Assembly: GCA_013824485.1 (NCBI GenBank)
Contig: PNNY01000002.1
Location: 1-57,150, forward strand
DNA length: 57,150 nucleotides
Direction of reading: 5' to 3'
Source: Sideroxydans sp.
GTDB lineage: Bacteria; Pseudomonadota; Gammaproteobacteria; Burkholderiales; Gallionellaceae
Shown here in pieces: positions 1-9,286 of this stretch. Position 1 is the first letter of the stretch; each line of letters begins with the position of its first letter. A program made the position numbers and the translations under genes. The notes beneath the pieces were generated by a model. That model did not search any database. It saw only the letters and a program-made list of their open reading frames with translations, and was not told the DNA's origin.

Positions 1-297
1 CTGCGCGATGATGCCGAACACGATGACGATGAACGCACCCGTCGGCCCGCCGATCTGCACGCGTGAGCCGCCGAGCGCGGAGATGATGAAGCCAGCGATG
101 ATGGCGGTGACGATACCTGCTTCGGGTTTCGCGCCGGAGGCGATGGCGAAAGCGATGGCGAGGGGGAGGGCTACCACGCCGACCGTGATGCCGGCCGTGA
201 CGTCGGTTGTGAAGCGAGACCGATCGTAGCCGTGGAGTGCGTCGATGAGACGTGGGCGGAAATACTTGGAGAACTTCGCCAGCAGAGAATTATTCAT
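1..297 (-). CDS. SulP family anion transporter, N-terminal part
   Basis: The first 99 codons of a membrane transporter whose rest lies left of the window. The peptide has the SulP N-terminal signature: a short cytoplasmic lead, then a first membrane segment with [13 protein letters not shown], a PEAG turn, and [14 protein letters not shown] in the next segments. SulP proteins carry sulfate, bicarbonate, other small anions or dicarboxylates; which one cannot be told from this end. The start is the ATG at 297-295. It is transcribed away from the transhydrogenase gene upstream, in the same direction and 19 bases after its stop, so co-transcription is possible. Family call is firm; substrate is unknown. 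Confidence 0.85.
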   Translation of the reverse strand, partial: MNNSLLAKFSKYFRPRLIDALHGYDRSRFTTDVTAGITVGVVALPLAIAFAIASGAKPEAGIVTAIIAGFIISALGGSRVQIGGPTGAFIVIVFGIIAQ

Positions 298-316
298 AGA
301 TGATGCTCAGTCACCG

Positions 317-1705
317 TTATGTCTTACGTTGTTCAAGTTGATGCGTGCAATCGAGTGCGGCGAGTTTGTAACACTCGGCCAGCGTCGGGTAATTGAACAC
401 ATTGCTGATGAGATCACGTACTGTGCCATTCAGATTCATCACCAGTTGTCCGATGTGCACCAACTCGCTGGCCTGTTCGCCAACGATGTGCACACCCAAT
501 AATTTTTCATTGCGCGCATCCACGATGAGTTTCAGCATTCCCTGCGCGTCGCCGATGATCTGTCCGCGCGCGCTGTCTTTGAAATAAGCGCGACCGATGA
601 TGTAAGGGATGTTCTCCTTCTGCACTTCTTTCTCTGTCTTGCCGACGTAGGAGATCTCGGGAATGGTGTAGACCGCCATCGGTAGATTCTCTGCGCTCAC
701 ATGCTGCTCACCGCCAAAGGCGTGCAGTACGGCAGTGCGGCCTTGCTCCATGCCGGTCGAGGCAAGTGCCGGGCGGCCAATCAGATCGCCGACGGCAAAG
801 ATGTGTGGCACATTGGTTTGGAAATGCGTGTTGACCGCGATCCAACCATCCTGTGCCGCGATGCCAGCGCGTTCCACATTCAAGCCGCCACTATTGGGTT
901 CTCTGCCTTGCGCGTAGAGCACGGCGTCAGTGCGTATCTGTTTTCCGCTTTCCAAAATTGTGAGCGTGCCGTTGCCTTCTTTGCGGATCTCCACCACACG
1001 TTCTTGCATGTGGAATTCAACGCCCATGCCAAGGAAACTTTCCGCCAGTACACCCACTACGTCCTCACTCAGATATTCCAACAGCTGCGCGTGGCTATCC
1101 ACCACGCAGACCTGCACGCCGAGTGCGGCGAAGATGGAGACGAATTCGCAAGCGATCACGCCGCCACCTACCACCAACAGACTGTCTGGCAAGTGACGCA
1201 GATTCAGGATGGAGGTGGAATCGAGGACGGTCTTCTTGTCGAAGGGGATGTTGCTAGGACGACGCGGGCGCGAGCCACTGGCGAGCAGGATGACTTCGGC
1301 GGAGAGCTTGCGCGTGTTACCGCTGGCATCCACGACTTGTAACGTATGTGCATCGACGAAGGAAGCTTCCCCCGGGATGAGTGCCACGCCATGGCGCAAC
1401 AAACGTTGCAAGATGACCGATTCCTGCTGCGCGATGACGCCTTCCTTGCGGCGTACCGCGTCGGCGAGCAGGCCGTGGCGACCACGACTGTCGGGTGCCA
1501 GCGCCTGCCGCATGCCGCCAGAGCGCGAGAGCAGATACGCCACTTCGCGCATCGCTTTGCTGGGGATGGTGCCGGTCTGTAGTCCAGTACCGCCTATCTT
1601 GGGTTTACGTTCGATGATGGCTGCACGCTTCCCCATCCGTGCCGCTTGCCACGCAGCATGTTGTCCGGCGGGGCCGGAGCCGATGATGAGGATGTCGTAG
1701 TCCAT
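317..1705 (-). CDS. sthA: Soluble (Si-specific) NAD(P)+ transhydrogenase
   Basis: A 462-residue cytoplasmic flavoprotein of the disulfide-reductase superfamily that moves hydride between NADPH and NAD+, balancing the two pools. FAD-binding GSGPAG is at residues 9-14 and a second nucleotide site GGGVIACEF near 180. The redox-active CxxxxC of lipoamide dehydrogenase is absent: the aligned positions are Gly41 and Thr46 (GGTGLQTGTIPSKA). The C-terminal end carries FNYPTLAECYKLAALD, as in SthA, in place of the HPHPTLSE catalytic motif of LpdA. These points separate it from the true lpdA at 22-24 kb. It follows metG on the same strand with 27 bases between. Confidence 0.85.
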   Translation of the reverse strand: MDYDILIIGSGPAGQHAAWQAARMGKRAAIIERKPKIGGTGLQTGTIPSKAMREVAYLLSRSGGMRQALAPDSRGRHGLLADAVRRKEGVIAQQESVILQRLLRHGVALIPGEASFVDAHTLQVVDASGNTRKLSAEVILLASGSRPRRPSNIPFDKKTVLDSTSILNLRHLPDSLLVVGGGVIACEFVSIFAALGVQVCVVDSHAQLLEYLSEDVVGVLAESFLGMGVEFHMQERVVEIRKEGNGTLTILESGKQIRTDAVLYAQGREPNSGGLNVERAGIAAQDGWIAVNTHFQTNVPHIFAVGDLIGRPALASTGMEQGRTAVLHAFGGEQHVSAENLPMAVYTIPEISYVGKTEKEVQKENIPYIIGRAYFKDSARGQIIGDAQGMLKLIVDARNEKLLGVHIVGEQASELVHIGQLVMNLNGTVRDLISNVFNYPTLAECYKLAALDCTHQLEQRKT

Positions 1706-1732
1706 GTGCGTAGCCCGAATTGTGAGGTGCGA

Positions 1733-3781
1733 TTATTTGATACGCATGCCAGGTTGAGCGCCATCATCCGGCGACAGGACGAACAAACCTGGCGTCTCGC
1801 CCGAAGCAGCCAGCACCATCCCTTCGCTCATGCCGAACTTCATCTTGCGTGGTGCGAGATTCGCCACCATCACCGTCATGCGACCTTTCAGTTTCTCTGG
1901 GTCGTAAGCGGATTTGATGCCTGCGAAAACGGTGCGTGGATTCTCTTCGCCGATGTCCAGCGTCAGTTTCAACAATTTCTCTGCACCTTCCACATGCTCG
2001 GCATTGGCGATACGCGCCACACGCAGATCGATCTTGCTGAAGTCGTCGATGCTGATGGTCTCAGCGATAGGGGCGATGGCGGGTTTGGCGACAGCAGTGG
2101 TTTCGGTCATGGATTTCAAGCTTTCTTGGTTGGCGGCGATCATGCCTTCGATGAGTTTAGAGTCGAGGCGCGTCGCAAGATGTTGATAGGTGTTGATGGT
2201 GTGGCCGGAAGGCAGAGCTTGCCATGCGCCACTCCAAGTCAGCGGTGCGATGTTCAGGAAACTCTCTACCTGCACAGCCAATTCTGGCAACACGGGTTTG
2301 AGATATAGCGTCAGGTCGCGGAATAGGGTCATGGCGGTAGAACACACTTCGTGCAATTCCGCTTCCTTGCCTTCGAGTTTAGCCATCGCCCAAGGTTGCT
2401 TCTCCGCGATGTATTGGTTCGCCACATCAGCCAGTCGCATGATCTCGCGCAGTGCGCGTGCGTAGTCACGATCTTCGTAGCAACGGGCGACTTCGCCCTT
2501 GTCGAAAGTCGATTTGAATTCTGCTGTCGCACTAGCGTCTACGGCGCCGAGCTTGCCGTCGAACTTCTTGCTGATGAACCCCGCACAACGGCTGGCGATG
2601 TTGACGTACTTGCCAATCAAATCGCTGTTCACTTTCGCTACGAAATCCTCAAGATTCAAATCGAGGTCTTCCATTGAGCCATTCAGTTTCGCAGCGTAGT
2701 AGTAGCGCAGGTATTCTGTGTTCTTGATGTGGTCGATGTAGCTGCGCGCAGTGATGAAGGTGCCGCGCGACTTACTCATCTTTTCGCCGTTGACGGTGAG
2801 GAAGCCATGCGAGAACAGCTTGGTCGGCGTGCGGAAGCCCGCGTGTTGCAACATCGCGGGCCAGAACAGCGCGTGGAAGTAAAGGATGTCCTTGCCTATG
2901 AAATGGTACAGCTCGGCATCCGAGCCTTGTTTCCAGTAGTCATTGAAATCGATGCCACTCTTGTTGCAGAGTTGTTTGAAGCTGCCCATGTAACCGACAG
3001 GTGCATCTAGCCACACATAGAAATATTTTCCCGGCGCATCAGGGATCTCGAAGCCGAAGTAAGGTGCGTCACGCGAGATGTCCCAATCGGTCAGCTTGTT
3101 CTCACCTTCCGTGCCCAACCATTCTTGCATCTTGTTCGCGGCTTCATTTTGCAACGAACCGCTACGTGTCCATTCGCGCAAGAATTTCTGGCAGGAGTCG
3201 GCAGAGAGCTTGAAGAAGTAATGATCGGAATTGCGCAGTTCGGGTTTCGCGCCTGATACCGCAGAGAAGGGGGCGATGAGGTCGGTCGGTGCATACGCCG
3301 CGCCACACACTTCGCAGTTGTCGCCGTACTGGTCTTTGGCATGACACTTCGGGCATTCGCCCTTGATGAAGCGGTCCGGCAGAAACATGTTCTTGACGGG
3401 GTCGAAATACTGCTCGATGGAGCGCACCTCGATGAGATTCTCAGCCTTCAGTTTGCGGTAGATGCCTTGTGCGAATTCCTTAGTCTCGTTCGAGTTGGTC
3501 GAGCCGTAGTTGTCGAACGCCACATGGAAGGCGGCAAAATCGTCGTAGTGTTCTTGCCATACGCGGGCTATGAGTTGCTCGGGTGTGATGCCTTCGTTGT
3601 CAGCACGCAACATGATGGGCGTACCGTGGGTATCGTCGGCACATACGTAGTGGCAGGTGTTGCCGCGCATCTTTTGGAAGCGTACCCAGATGTCGGTCTG
3701 GATGTATTCAACGAGGTGGCCGAGGTGGATGCTGCCGTTGGCATAGGGTAAAGCTGAAGTAACGAGTATTTTGCGAGTCAT
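1733..3781 (-). CDS. metG: Methionyl-tRNA synthetase
   Basis: Class I synthetase of 682 residues, charging tRNA-Met including the initiator. HLGH (the HIGH motif) is at residues 19-22; a zinc knuckle with CPKC and CEVC lies near 145-160; KMSKS is present in [10 protein letters not shown]. After the anticodon-binding helices there is a C-terminal EMAP/Trbp111-like tRNA-binding domain beginning near [15 protein letters not shown], so this is the long, dimeric form. The open frame runs 27 codons further upstream, but [16 protein letters not shown] is the family's normal N-terminus, so I place the start at 3781. It is divergent from dcd. Confidence 0.95.
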   Translation of the reverse strand: MTRKILVTSALPYANGSIHLGHLVEYIQTDIWVRFQKMRGNTCHYVCADDTHGTPIMLRADNEGITPEQLIARVWQEHYDDFAAFHVAFDNYGSTNSNETKEFAQGIYRKLKAENLIEVRSIEQYFDPVKNMFLPDRFIKGECPKCHAKDQYGDNCEVCGAAYAPTDLIAPFSAVSGAKPELRNSDHYFFKLSADSCQKFLREWTRSGSLQNEAANKMQEWLGTEGENKLTDWDISRDAPYFGFEIPDAPGKYFYVWLDAPVGYMGSFKQLCNKSGIDFNDYWKQGSDAELYHFIGKDILYFHALFWPAMLQHAGFRTPTKLFSHGFLTVNGEKMSKSRGTFITARSYIDHIKNTEYLRYYYAAKLNGSMEDLDLNLEDFVAKVNSDLIGKYVNIASRCAGFISKKFDGKLGAVDASATAEFKSTFDKGEVARCYEDRDYARALREIMRLADVANQYIAEKQPWAMAKLEGKEAELHEVCSTAMTLFRDLTLYLKPVLPELAVQVESFLNIAPLTWSGAWQALPSGHTINTYQHLATRLDSKLIEGMIAANQESLKSMTETTAVAKPAIAPIAETISIDDFSKIDLRVARIANAEHVEGAEKLLKLTLDIGEENPRTVFAGIKSAYDPEKLKGRMTVMVANLAPRKMKFGMSEGMVLAASGETPGLFVLSPDDGAQPGMRIK

Positions 3782-3845
3782 GTGGCGTGATTCCTTTAAC
3801 GAGGCGCGATTGTAGCAAAACCCACGCACCGCCGAGGAATTTGGG

Positions 3846-3860
3846 TAAAATCGCGCCCGC
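3846..3860 (+). promoter_or_regulatory. dcd promoter -10 with GC-rich discriminator
   Basis: TAAAAT followed at once by CGCGCCCGC, 31 bases before the dcd start. No good -35 is visible at the right distance. The same arrangement (TAnAAT then CGCG) recurs in front of several growth genes in this window. Confidence 0.4.
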
Positions 3861-3882
3861 ACAAACCCCTCAAGGAATCAGC

Positions 3883-4449
3883 ATGAGCATCAAGTCAGAC
3901 AAGTGGATACGCCGCATGTGCGAACAGCACGGCATGATCGAGCCGTTCGAGCCGAACCAAGTGAAGGAAGTGAACGGTCAGAAGATCGTTTCTTACGGCA
4001 CGTCGAGCTACGGCTACGACATCCGCTGCTCGCGCGAATTTAAGCTGTTCACCAACATCAACAGCACCATCGTCGATCCCAAGAACTTCGACCCGAGCTC
4101 CTTCGTGAACGTCGAGGCTGACTATTGCATCATCCCGCCCAATTCCTTCGCGTTGGCGCGTACCGTCGAATACTTCCGCATCCCGCGCAGTGTATTGACC
4201 GTGTGCTTGGGTAAATCCACCTACGCGCGCTGCGGCATCATCGTCAACGTCACCCCGTTCGAGCCCGAGTGGGAAGGCTATGTGACGTTGGAGTTCTCTA
4301 ACACCACACCGTTGCCCGCGAAGATCTATGCCAACGAAGGCGTGGCGCAGGTACTGTTCTTCGAGAGCGACGAAGTGTGCGAGACATCCTACAAAGACCG
4401 TGGTGGCAAGTATCAAGGCCAGGTCGGTGTCACCCTGCCCAAGATCTAA
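3883..4449 (+). CDS. dcd: dCTP deaminase
   Basis: Converts dCTP to dUTP in the cytoplasm, the main route to dUMP for thymidylate synthesis in Gram-negative bacteria; thymidylate synthase itself is encoded at 16 kb. The 188-residue length matches the family. Diagnostic stretches are [12 protein letters not shown], the active-site region FLGKSTYAR-like [12 protein letters not shown], and [18 protein letters not shown] with the catalytic glutamate. The frame is open for 32 codons further upstream, but the ATG at 3883 follows CAAGGAA and gives the standard N-terminus MSIKSDKWI. The small gene downstream starts on the base after the stop codon. Confidence 0.95.
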   Translation: MSIKSDKWIRRMCEQHGMIEPFEPNQVKEVNGQKIVSYGTSSYGYDIRCSREFKLFTNINSTIVDPKNFDPSSFVNVEADYCIIPPNSFALARTVEYFRIPRSVLTVCLGKSTYARCGIIVNVTPFEPEWEGYVTLEFSNTTPLPAKIYANEGVAQVLFFESDEVCETSYKDRGGKYQGQVGVTLPKI

Positions 4450-4671
4450 ATGCCTGACCGTAAGCAGATCATCTGGCGTTCTCCCACTGGCGATGTCATC
4501 GCTTGCGTGGAGAAGAACAAAGTCTTGCAAGAGAACCTCATCGAGATACGCCAAGTCTTCCAAGACGCTTTGGAAGATGCTGTGCTAATGGGGTGCGACG
4601 AGAAGCAGGTGCGCGCTGTGTTCATCGAGCTGATGAACAACCTTGAGAGTTCGTATCCACCACAGGAATGA
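4450..4671 (+). CDS. Small conserved-looking protein of unknown function
   Basis: A 73-residue, acidic, soluble protein whose ATG follows directly on the dcd stop codon, so it is almost certainly translated by coupling to dcd. The sequence is mostly helical in character (NLIEIRQVFQDALEDAVLMG ... FIELMNNLESS), with two cysteines and no membrane segment or known motif. I do not recognise a family. The lack of a gap after dcd and its ordinary codon use argue that it is a real gene. Confidence 0.7.
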   Translation: MPDRKQIIWRSPTGDVIACVEKNKVLQENLIEIRQVFQDALEDAVLMGCDEKQVRAVFIELMNNLESSYPPQE

Positions 4672-4700
4672 TCATTCCTTGTAACAAACCACCGCTAGAC

Positions 4701-4734
4701 TGCGAAGATTCGCACCATTCTTAATTTGTAATAT
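4701..4734 (+). promoter_or_regulatory. Candidate operator and -10 before the decarboxylase leader
   Basis: A perfect inverted repeat TGCGAA-GA-TTCGCA (4701-4714) lies 14 bases before a TAATAT hexamer preceded by TG (4729-4734), so the repeat covers the -35 region. This would suit repressor or activator binding. The protein involved is unknown. Confidence 0.35.
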
Positions 4735-4751
4735 CCCTTAGGGAGCCGCAC

Positions 4752-4892
4752 ATGAAATTCAATTTTAGTTACGGCGTCACATTGACCTTCGGTCAATATG
4801 AGCCTGCACTGAAATCAAACTTCATCTGTGCTTCGTTGCAGAGTGCTATTGTTCAACTCAATGTTTCCTCTTTTTTTAGGATGCCGCTATGA
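4752..4892 (+). CDS. 46-codon leader ORF coupled to the decarboxylase gene
   Basis: Short ORF with its own AGGGAG ribosome site six bases before ATG. It begins MKFNF, as does the decarboxylase downstream, and its TGA overlaps the decarboxylase ATG (ATGA at 4889-4892), a classic translational-coupling arrangement. The two initiation regions resemble each other over about 25 bases, which suggests that the leader arose by tandem duplication of the gene start. A 7-bp stem, ATTGACC-TTC-GGTCAAT, sits inside it at 4781-4797. It is not rich in arginine or lysine, so a classical amino-acid attenuator is unlikely. Whether the peptide has a function is unknown. Confidence 0.55.
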   Translation: MKFNFSYGVTLTFGQYEPALKSNFICASLQSAIVQLNVSSFFRMPL

Positions 4893-7135
4893 AGTTTAAT
4901 TTTCCCATCATCATCATCGACGAAGACTACCGCTCGGAGAATGCCAGTGGTCACGGCATCCGCGATCTGGCGGACGCGCTGGAGAAAGAAGGTATCGAGG
5001 TGGTCGGTATGACCAGCTACGGTGATCTGACTTCGTTCGCGCAACAACAGAGCCGCGCATCCGCTTTCGTTTTGTCCATCGACGATGAAGAGTTTGGTGC
5101 AGGAAGTGATGAAGAGACAGAGGTGGCATTGCGTACCTTGCGCGCTTTCGTGGAAGAGATCCGCTACAAGAACTCAGACATCCCCATTTATCTGTACGGT
5201 GAGACGCGCACTTCGCGCCACATCCCGAACGACATCCTGCGCGAACTGCATGGCTTCATCCACATGCATGAGGACACGCCTGAATTCGTGGCGCGTCACA
5301 TCATCCGTGAGGCCAAGTCCTACATGGATTCACTCGCGCCGCCTTTCTTCCGTGCGTTGGTGGATTACGCGCAAGACGGTTCGTATTCTTGGCACTGTCC
5401 TGGTCACTCAGGCGGCGTGGCGTTCCTGAAGTCGCCTGTCGGTCGTATGTTCCACCAGTTCTTCGGCGAGAACATGTTGCGTGCCGACGTGTGTAACGCG
5501 GTGGATGAGTTGGGGCAATTGCTCGACCACACGGGCCCTGTCGCTGCGTCCGAGCGCAACGCGGCGCGCATCTTCAATGCGGACCACCTGTACTTCGTCA
5601 CCAACGGTACGTCCACTTCGAACAAGATCGTGTGGCACTCAACCGTTGCGCCAGACGACATCGTGGTGGTCGATCGCAACTGTCACAAGTCCATCCTGCA
5701 CGCCATCATGATGACTGGCGCTGTCCCGGTCTTCTTGCGCCCCACACGCAATAATTTCGGCATCATCGGTCCTATCCCTTTGAGTGAATTCCAACCAGAA
5801 GAGATCCAGCGCAAGATCGACGCGAATCCCTTCATCAAAGACAAGTCACGCAAGCCGCGCGTGCTGACAATCACCCAAAGTACTTACGACGGCGTGTTGT
5901 ACAACGTAGAGACACTCAAGAACTTGCTCGACGGCAAGATCGATACCTTGCACTTCGATGAGGCATGGTTGCCGCATGCTGCCTTCCATGATTTTTACAA
6001 AGACATGCACGCTATAGGCAAAGACCGTCCTCGCGCTAAAGAGTCGATGATCTTCGCCACACAATCCACTCACAAATTGTTGGCTGGATTGTCGCAAGCG
6101 TCACAGATTTTGGTGCGTGACAGCGAGACGCGCAAACTCGACCGCGACTGCTTCAACGAAGCCTATCTGATGCACACGTCCACCTCGCCGCAATACGCCA
6201 TCATCGCCTCGTGCGACGTGGCTGCAGCGATGATGGAGCCGCCTGGCGGCACCGCGCTGGTGGAGGAAAGCATCGCAGAAGCACTCGATTTCCGCCGCGC
6301 CATGCGCAAGGTGGATGAGGAGTGGGGCGCAGATTGGTGGTTCAAGGTTTGGGGTCCTGACTACCTGTCGGAAGACGGGATGGCCGACCGCGAGGATTGG
6401 GTGTTACGTGCGGATGATCGTTGGCACGGCTTCGGCAATCTGGCCGAAGGTTTCAACATGCTCGATCCGATCAAGGCCACGGTCGTTACGCCCGGATTGG
6501 ACGTGGATGGCGACTTCGCCGACAGCGGCATCCCAGCCAGCATCGTCACCAAATATCTGTCCGAGCATGGCGTGGTGGTGGAGAAGTGCGGCCTGTATTC
6601 CTTCTTCATCATGTTCACCATCGGTATCACCAAGGGCCGTTGGAACAGCATGGTGACCGAGCTGCAACAGTTCAAGGACGACTACGACAAGAACCAGCCG
6701 CTGTGGCGTGTCCTGCCAGAGTTCATCGCCAAGAACCCTCGCTACGAGAAGATCGGCCTGAGGGACTTGTGCGACCAGATCCACGGCATCTACAAAGCTA
6801 ACGATGTGGCGAAGCTGACCACCGAGATGTATCTGTCCGACATGATCCCCGCGATGAAGCCATCTGATGCGTTCGCCAAGATGGCGCATGGCGAGATCGA
6901 GCGTGTCGCGATCGACGATCTGGAAGGACGCGTCACCGCTGTGCTGCTGACACCTTATCCGCCCGGTATTCCCTTGCTCATCCCAGGTGAACGCTTCAAC
7001 AAGACCATCATGGATTACCTCAAATTCGCGCGTGACTTCAACAAGAAGTTCCCCGGTTTCGAGACCGATATCCACGGACTGGTTGCTGAGAATCGCGATG
7101 GGCAACGTTTTTATTATGTGGACTGCGTGAAGTAA
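4889..7135 (+). CDS. Arginine/lysine/ornithine decarboxylase, fold type I
   Basis: A 748-residue PLP enzyme of the large bacterial inducible-decarboxylase family (AdiA, CadA, SpeF relatives) that removes the carboxyl group of a basic amino acid, consuming a proton and giving agmatine, cadaverine or putrescine. The N-terminal receiver-like wing domain spans about 1-150; the PLP lysine is Lys396 in TQSTHKLLAG; WHCPGHSGG and the C-terminal domain are intact. The sequence reads most like the arginine decarboxylase branch, but substrate is not decided here. The start overlaps the stop of a leader ORF, and AGGA lies seven bases upstream. No antiporter gene adjoins, as would be expected for an acid-resistance system. 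Confidence 0.85.
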   Translation: MKFNFPIIIIDEDYRSENASGHGIRDLADALEKEGIEVVGMTSYGDLTSFAQQQSRASAFVLSIDDEEFGAGSDEETEVALRTLRAFVEEIRYKNSDIPIYLYGETRTSRHIPNDILRELHGFIHMHEDTPEFVARHIIREAKSYMDSLAPPFFRALVDYAQDGSYSWHCPGHSGGVAFLKSPVGRMFHQFFGENMLRADVCNAVDELGQLLDHTGPVAASERNAARIFNADHLYFVTNGTSTSNKIVWHSTVAPDDIVVVDRNCHKSILHAIMMTGAVPVFLRPTRNNFGIIGPIPLSEFQPEEIQRKIDANPFIKDKSRKPRVLTITQSTYDGVLYNVETLKNLLDGKIDTLHFDEAWLPHAAFHDFYKDMHAIGKDRPRAKESMIFATQSTHKLLAGLSQASQILVRDSETRKLDRDCFNEAYLMHTSTSPQYAIIASCDVAAAMMEPPGGTALVEESIAEALDFRRAMRKVDEEWGADWWFKVWGPDYLSEDGMADREDWVLRADDRWHGFGNLAEGFNMLDPIKATVVTPGLDVDGDFADSGIPASIVTKYLSEHGVVVEKCGLYSFFIMFTIGITKGRWNSMVTELQQFKDDYDKNQPLWRVLPEFIAKNPRYEKIGLRDLCDQIHGIYKANDVAKLTTEMYLSDMIPAMKPSDAFAKMAHGEIERVAIDDLEGRVTAVLLTPYPPGIPLLIPGERFNKTIMDYLKFARDFNKKFPGFETDIHGLVAENRDGQRFYYVDCVK

Positions 7136-7163
7136 CGAGAGCAACTGTTTTGCGGAGGCTGAT

Positions 7164-8336
7164 GTGAAAGTGTCTCTCGTCATGTTGTTGGTGTTGTCAC
7201 TCTTGTTGTTCGTAGTGACACAAAATGCTTGGTGGTTCGTTGGTGCGTTCGCTTTGTTGTGGGCATGGCGATTCCTGTTTGGCACCTACATGCTGCGCGA
7301 GAAGGAGTTGCCACCTCCCATTGTGTTGCATCCACTGGGCATGCCGTCTGTGAGTGATGGGCGTGCAGGCTTTCGCAGTCTCCTCGGTCAAGTCGTAAAA
7401 CTCCGTCATGGGAAATATCCAGATGAGCGCACGGTCGAGCGCATCTTGCACGACCTTGGAGAAACACCTTCGTCGGCGCAACCCGCCGAACTATCGGCCG
7501 CACGTTCCGATCTCGTGGTCATCATCGTCTCTGGTGTGCTGTGGGAGTGTGTCTCTGATGTCGCCTTACCCTTCGGTGAAGGAAACTCAGTCGATATAAC
7601 AACGGAATACGACTACCTCAAGCCACGATATACGACCATCGAAGTCGTCCCCGTGCGCGGCATCGCCACCTCCGAACACAATGCGAAGATCGTTGAAGCG
7701 GCTATCCGAAAGCATGAAGATGCGGCCAATGTCATCATCGTCGCTTATTCCAAAGGTGTGCCGGACACGCTAGAAGCTTTGCGCCGCATGGGTGATGAGA
7801 CGCCTAAGAATCTACGAGCCTTGATCAGCGTGGCGGGTGTGGTGAGTGGCAGCCCCTTGGCGGATTGGCTCAATCGTTACAAGAAGCTCCTAGAGTTGTT
7901 GCCGACACCCAAAGCTTGTTCACACATCAACGAGAATTTCTTAAAGAGCATCAGCCGCGATCGATGTCTGCATTGGCTACAAAAGAATTGGAACACCTTG
8001 CCTCAGGGCATCCGTTATTACTCATTGGTCACCTTCACTTCGCCGCAAAGGATGCATTGGTTCCTTGGCTTTCTGTACGGCAAACTGGCGGAGGTAGAGC
8101 CGCGCAACGACAGCCACATGCTCATCCATGACCAGGTGTTGCCGGGTGCATCCTTGCTCGGTTACATCAAGAGTGATCATTGGGCGGTGGCACTGCCGTT
8201 CAATCGCTCCAAGCGCTCTATCTGGAATCGACTGCTGAGTCACAACAACGCTTTTCCACGTGAAGTATTGTTCGAAACGATATTGCGCTTTGTTGAAGAT
8301 GATTTGAAAAGTCGTGCAAGTGGGCATAGACAATGA
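7164..8336 (+). CDS. Membrane-anchored alpha/beta-hydrolase-like protein
   Basis: 390 residues, GTG start five bases after GGAGG. The first 45 residues form two closely spaced hydrophobic segments (VSLVMLLVLSLLLFVV and WWFVGAFALLWAW), followed by a soluble domain. That domain has VIIVAYSKGVPDTLEAL, a strand-nucleophile-helix pattern like the alpha/beta-hydrolase elbow, and later a His in SHMLIHDQVLP or SDHWAVALP that could complete a triad. I cannot name a substrate. It overlaps hslR by four bases (ATGA), so the two are coupled, and lies 28 bases after the decarboxylase stop. A lipase or esterase role is only inferred. Confidence 0.6.
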   Translation: MKVSLVMLLVLSLLLFVVTQNAWWFVGAFALLWAWRFLFGTYMLREKELPPPIVLHPLGMPSVSDGRAGFRSLLGQVVKLRHGKYPDERTVERILHDLGETPSSAQPAELSAARSDLVVIIVSGVLWECVSDVALPFGEGNSVDITTEYDYLKPRYTTIEVVPVRGIATSEHNAKIVEAAIRKHEDAANVIIVAYSKGVPDTLEALRRMGDETPKNLRALISVAGVVSGSPLADWLNRYKKLLELLPTPKACSHINENFLKSISRDRCLHWLQKNWNTLPQGIRYYSLVTFTSPQRMHWFLGFLYGKLAEVEPRNDSHMLIHDQVLPGASLLGYIKSDHWAVALPFNRSKRSIWNRLLSHNNAFPREVLFETILRFVEDDLKSRASGHRQ

Positions 8337-8752
8337 ATGACGAACACGAAAAACTACGTGTCGATAAATGGTTGTGGGCGGCGCGTTTTTACAAGACGCG
8401 CAGCATCGCTTCAGATGCCGTTGAGAGCGGCAAGGTCACGATGAATGAAGCGCGCATCAAACCTGCCAAAACCATTGGCGTAGGGGATAGATTGCTCGTT
8501 CGCCAAGGACAGATCTACTACGACGTGGAAGTATTGGGTCTTTCCAATAAGCGCGGCGGCGCTCCAGAAGCGCAGAAGCTCTATCGCGAAACGGACGAGA
8601 GCAAAGCACGCCGTGCTCAGATCGCTGAGCAGAACAAAGCACTTCCACTCCCCTCTTTCAAAGGTCGTCCCACCAAGCGGGATCGGCGCGATATCGAGAA
8701 GTTCGAGACGAAGACAAAAAACGCATCCAAAAGTCCTTGGGGCGATTTCTAA
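8333..8752 (+). CDS. hslR: Heat-shock protein 15, S4 RNA-binding protein
   Basis: 139-residue protein with an N-terminal S4 fold (LRVDKWLWAARFYKTRSIASDAVESGKVTMN in the full sequence, residues about 9-40) and a basic C-terminal tail (KGRPTKRDRRDIEKF). In E. coli Hsp15 binds stalled 50S subunits that carry nascent peptidyl-tRNA and helps recycle them after heat stress. The start overlaps the upstream hydrolase stop. The next gene begins three bases after its own stop, so the three form one transcription unit. Confidence 0.88.
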   Translation: MNDEHEKLRVDKWLWAARFYKTRSIASDAVESGKVTMNEARIKPAKTIGVGDRLLVRQGQIYYDVEVLGLSNKRGGAPEAQKLYRETDESKARRAQIAEQNKALPLPSFKGRPTKRDRRDIEKFETKTKNASKSPWGDF

Positions 8753-8755
8753 TAG

Positions 8756-9277
8756 ATGTCTGAACAGCCAACCAGCAAGTCACAACTAAGCAAATGGCGG
8801 CGCTACGCCATCAATGCGCTCGTCATCATCGTGGTGGTGACTGGCTTTCGTCTGTGGCAACAACGCGATATGGTGAGTGGTGTCGCACCGGTGTTGAAAG
8901 GCGTGACCCTTACTCAGCAGCTTTACGAACTGCCAGCGCATCCAGACAAGCCAACATTAGTTCACTTCTGGGCGACGTGGTGTGGCGTGTGCCGGGCTGA
9001 ACAAGGCAATATCGCCGCCATCGCGCACGACTATCCCAACACCATCACCGTTGCCATGAATAGTGGACTCACCAACGAAGTGACGCAGTACATGAAAGAG
9101 CAGGGCATCGCTTTTCCAACCGTGAATGATCCTGATGGCAGTATCTCCGAAGCGTGGGGTGTGCATGCCGTGCCTGCCAGCTTCATCATCGCGCCAGATG
9201 GGCAGATACAGTTCGTCGAAGTGGGTTACACCACCGAATTGGGATTGCGATTGAGATTGTGGTGGGCGGGTATTTGA
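8756..9277 (+). CDS. Membrane-anchored thioredoxin-like protein, ScsD/TlpA type
   Basis: 173 residues: a short basic N-terminus, one membrane anchor (ALVIIVVVTGFRLW, about 22-35), then a periplasmic thioredoxin fold with active site WCGVC in FWATWCGVCRAEQ and the cis-proline loop VPASF. The ending VEVGYTTELGLRLRLW is typical of ScsD-like proteins, which reduce or shuffle periplasmic disulfides and have been linked to copper tolerance. No ScsB-type electron donor is visible nearby. It is last in the operon with hslR and converges with the diguanylate cyclase gene. Confidence 0.8.
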   Translation: MSEQPTSKSQLSKWRRYAINALVIIVVVTGFRLWQQRDMVSGVAPVLKGVTLTQQLYELPAHPDKPTLVHFWATWCGVCRAEQGNIAAIAHDYPNTITVAMNSGLTNEVTQYMKEQGIAFPTVNDPDGSISEAWGVHAVPASFIIAPDGQIQFVEVGYTTELGLRLRLWWAGI

Positions 9278-9286
9278 GCGTGTATA

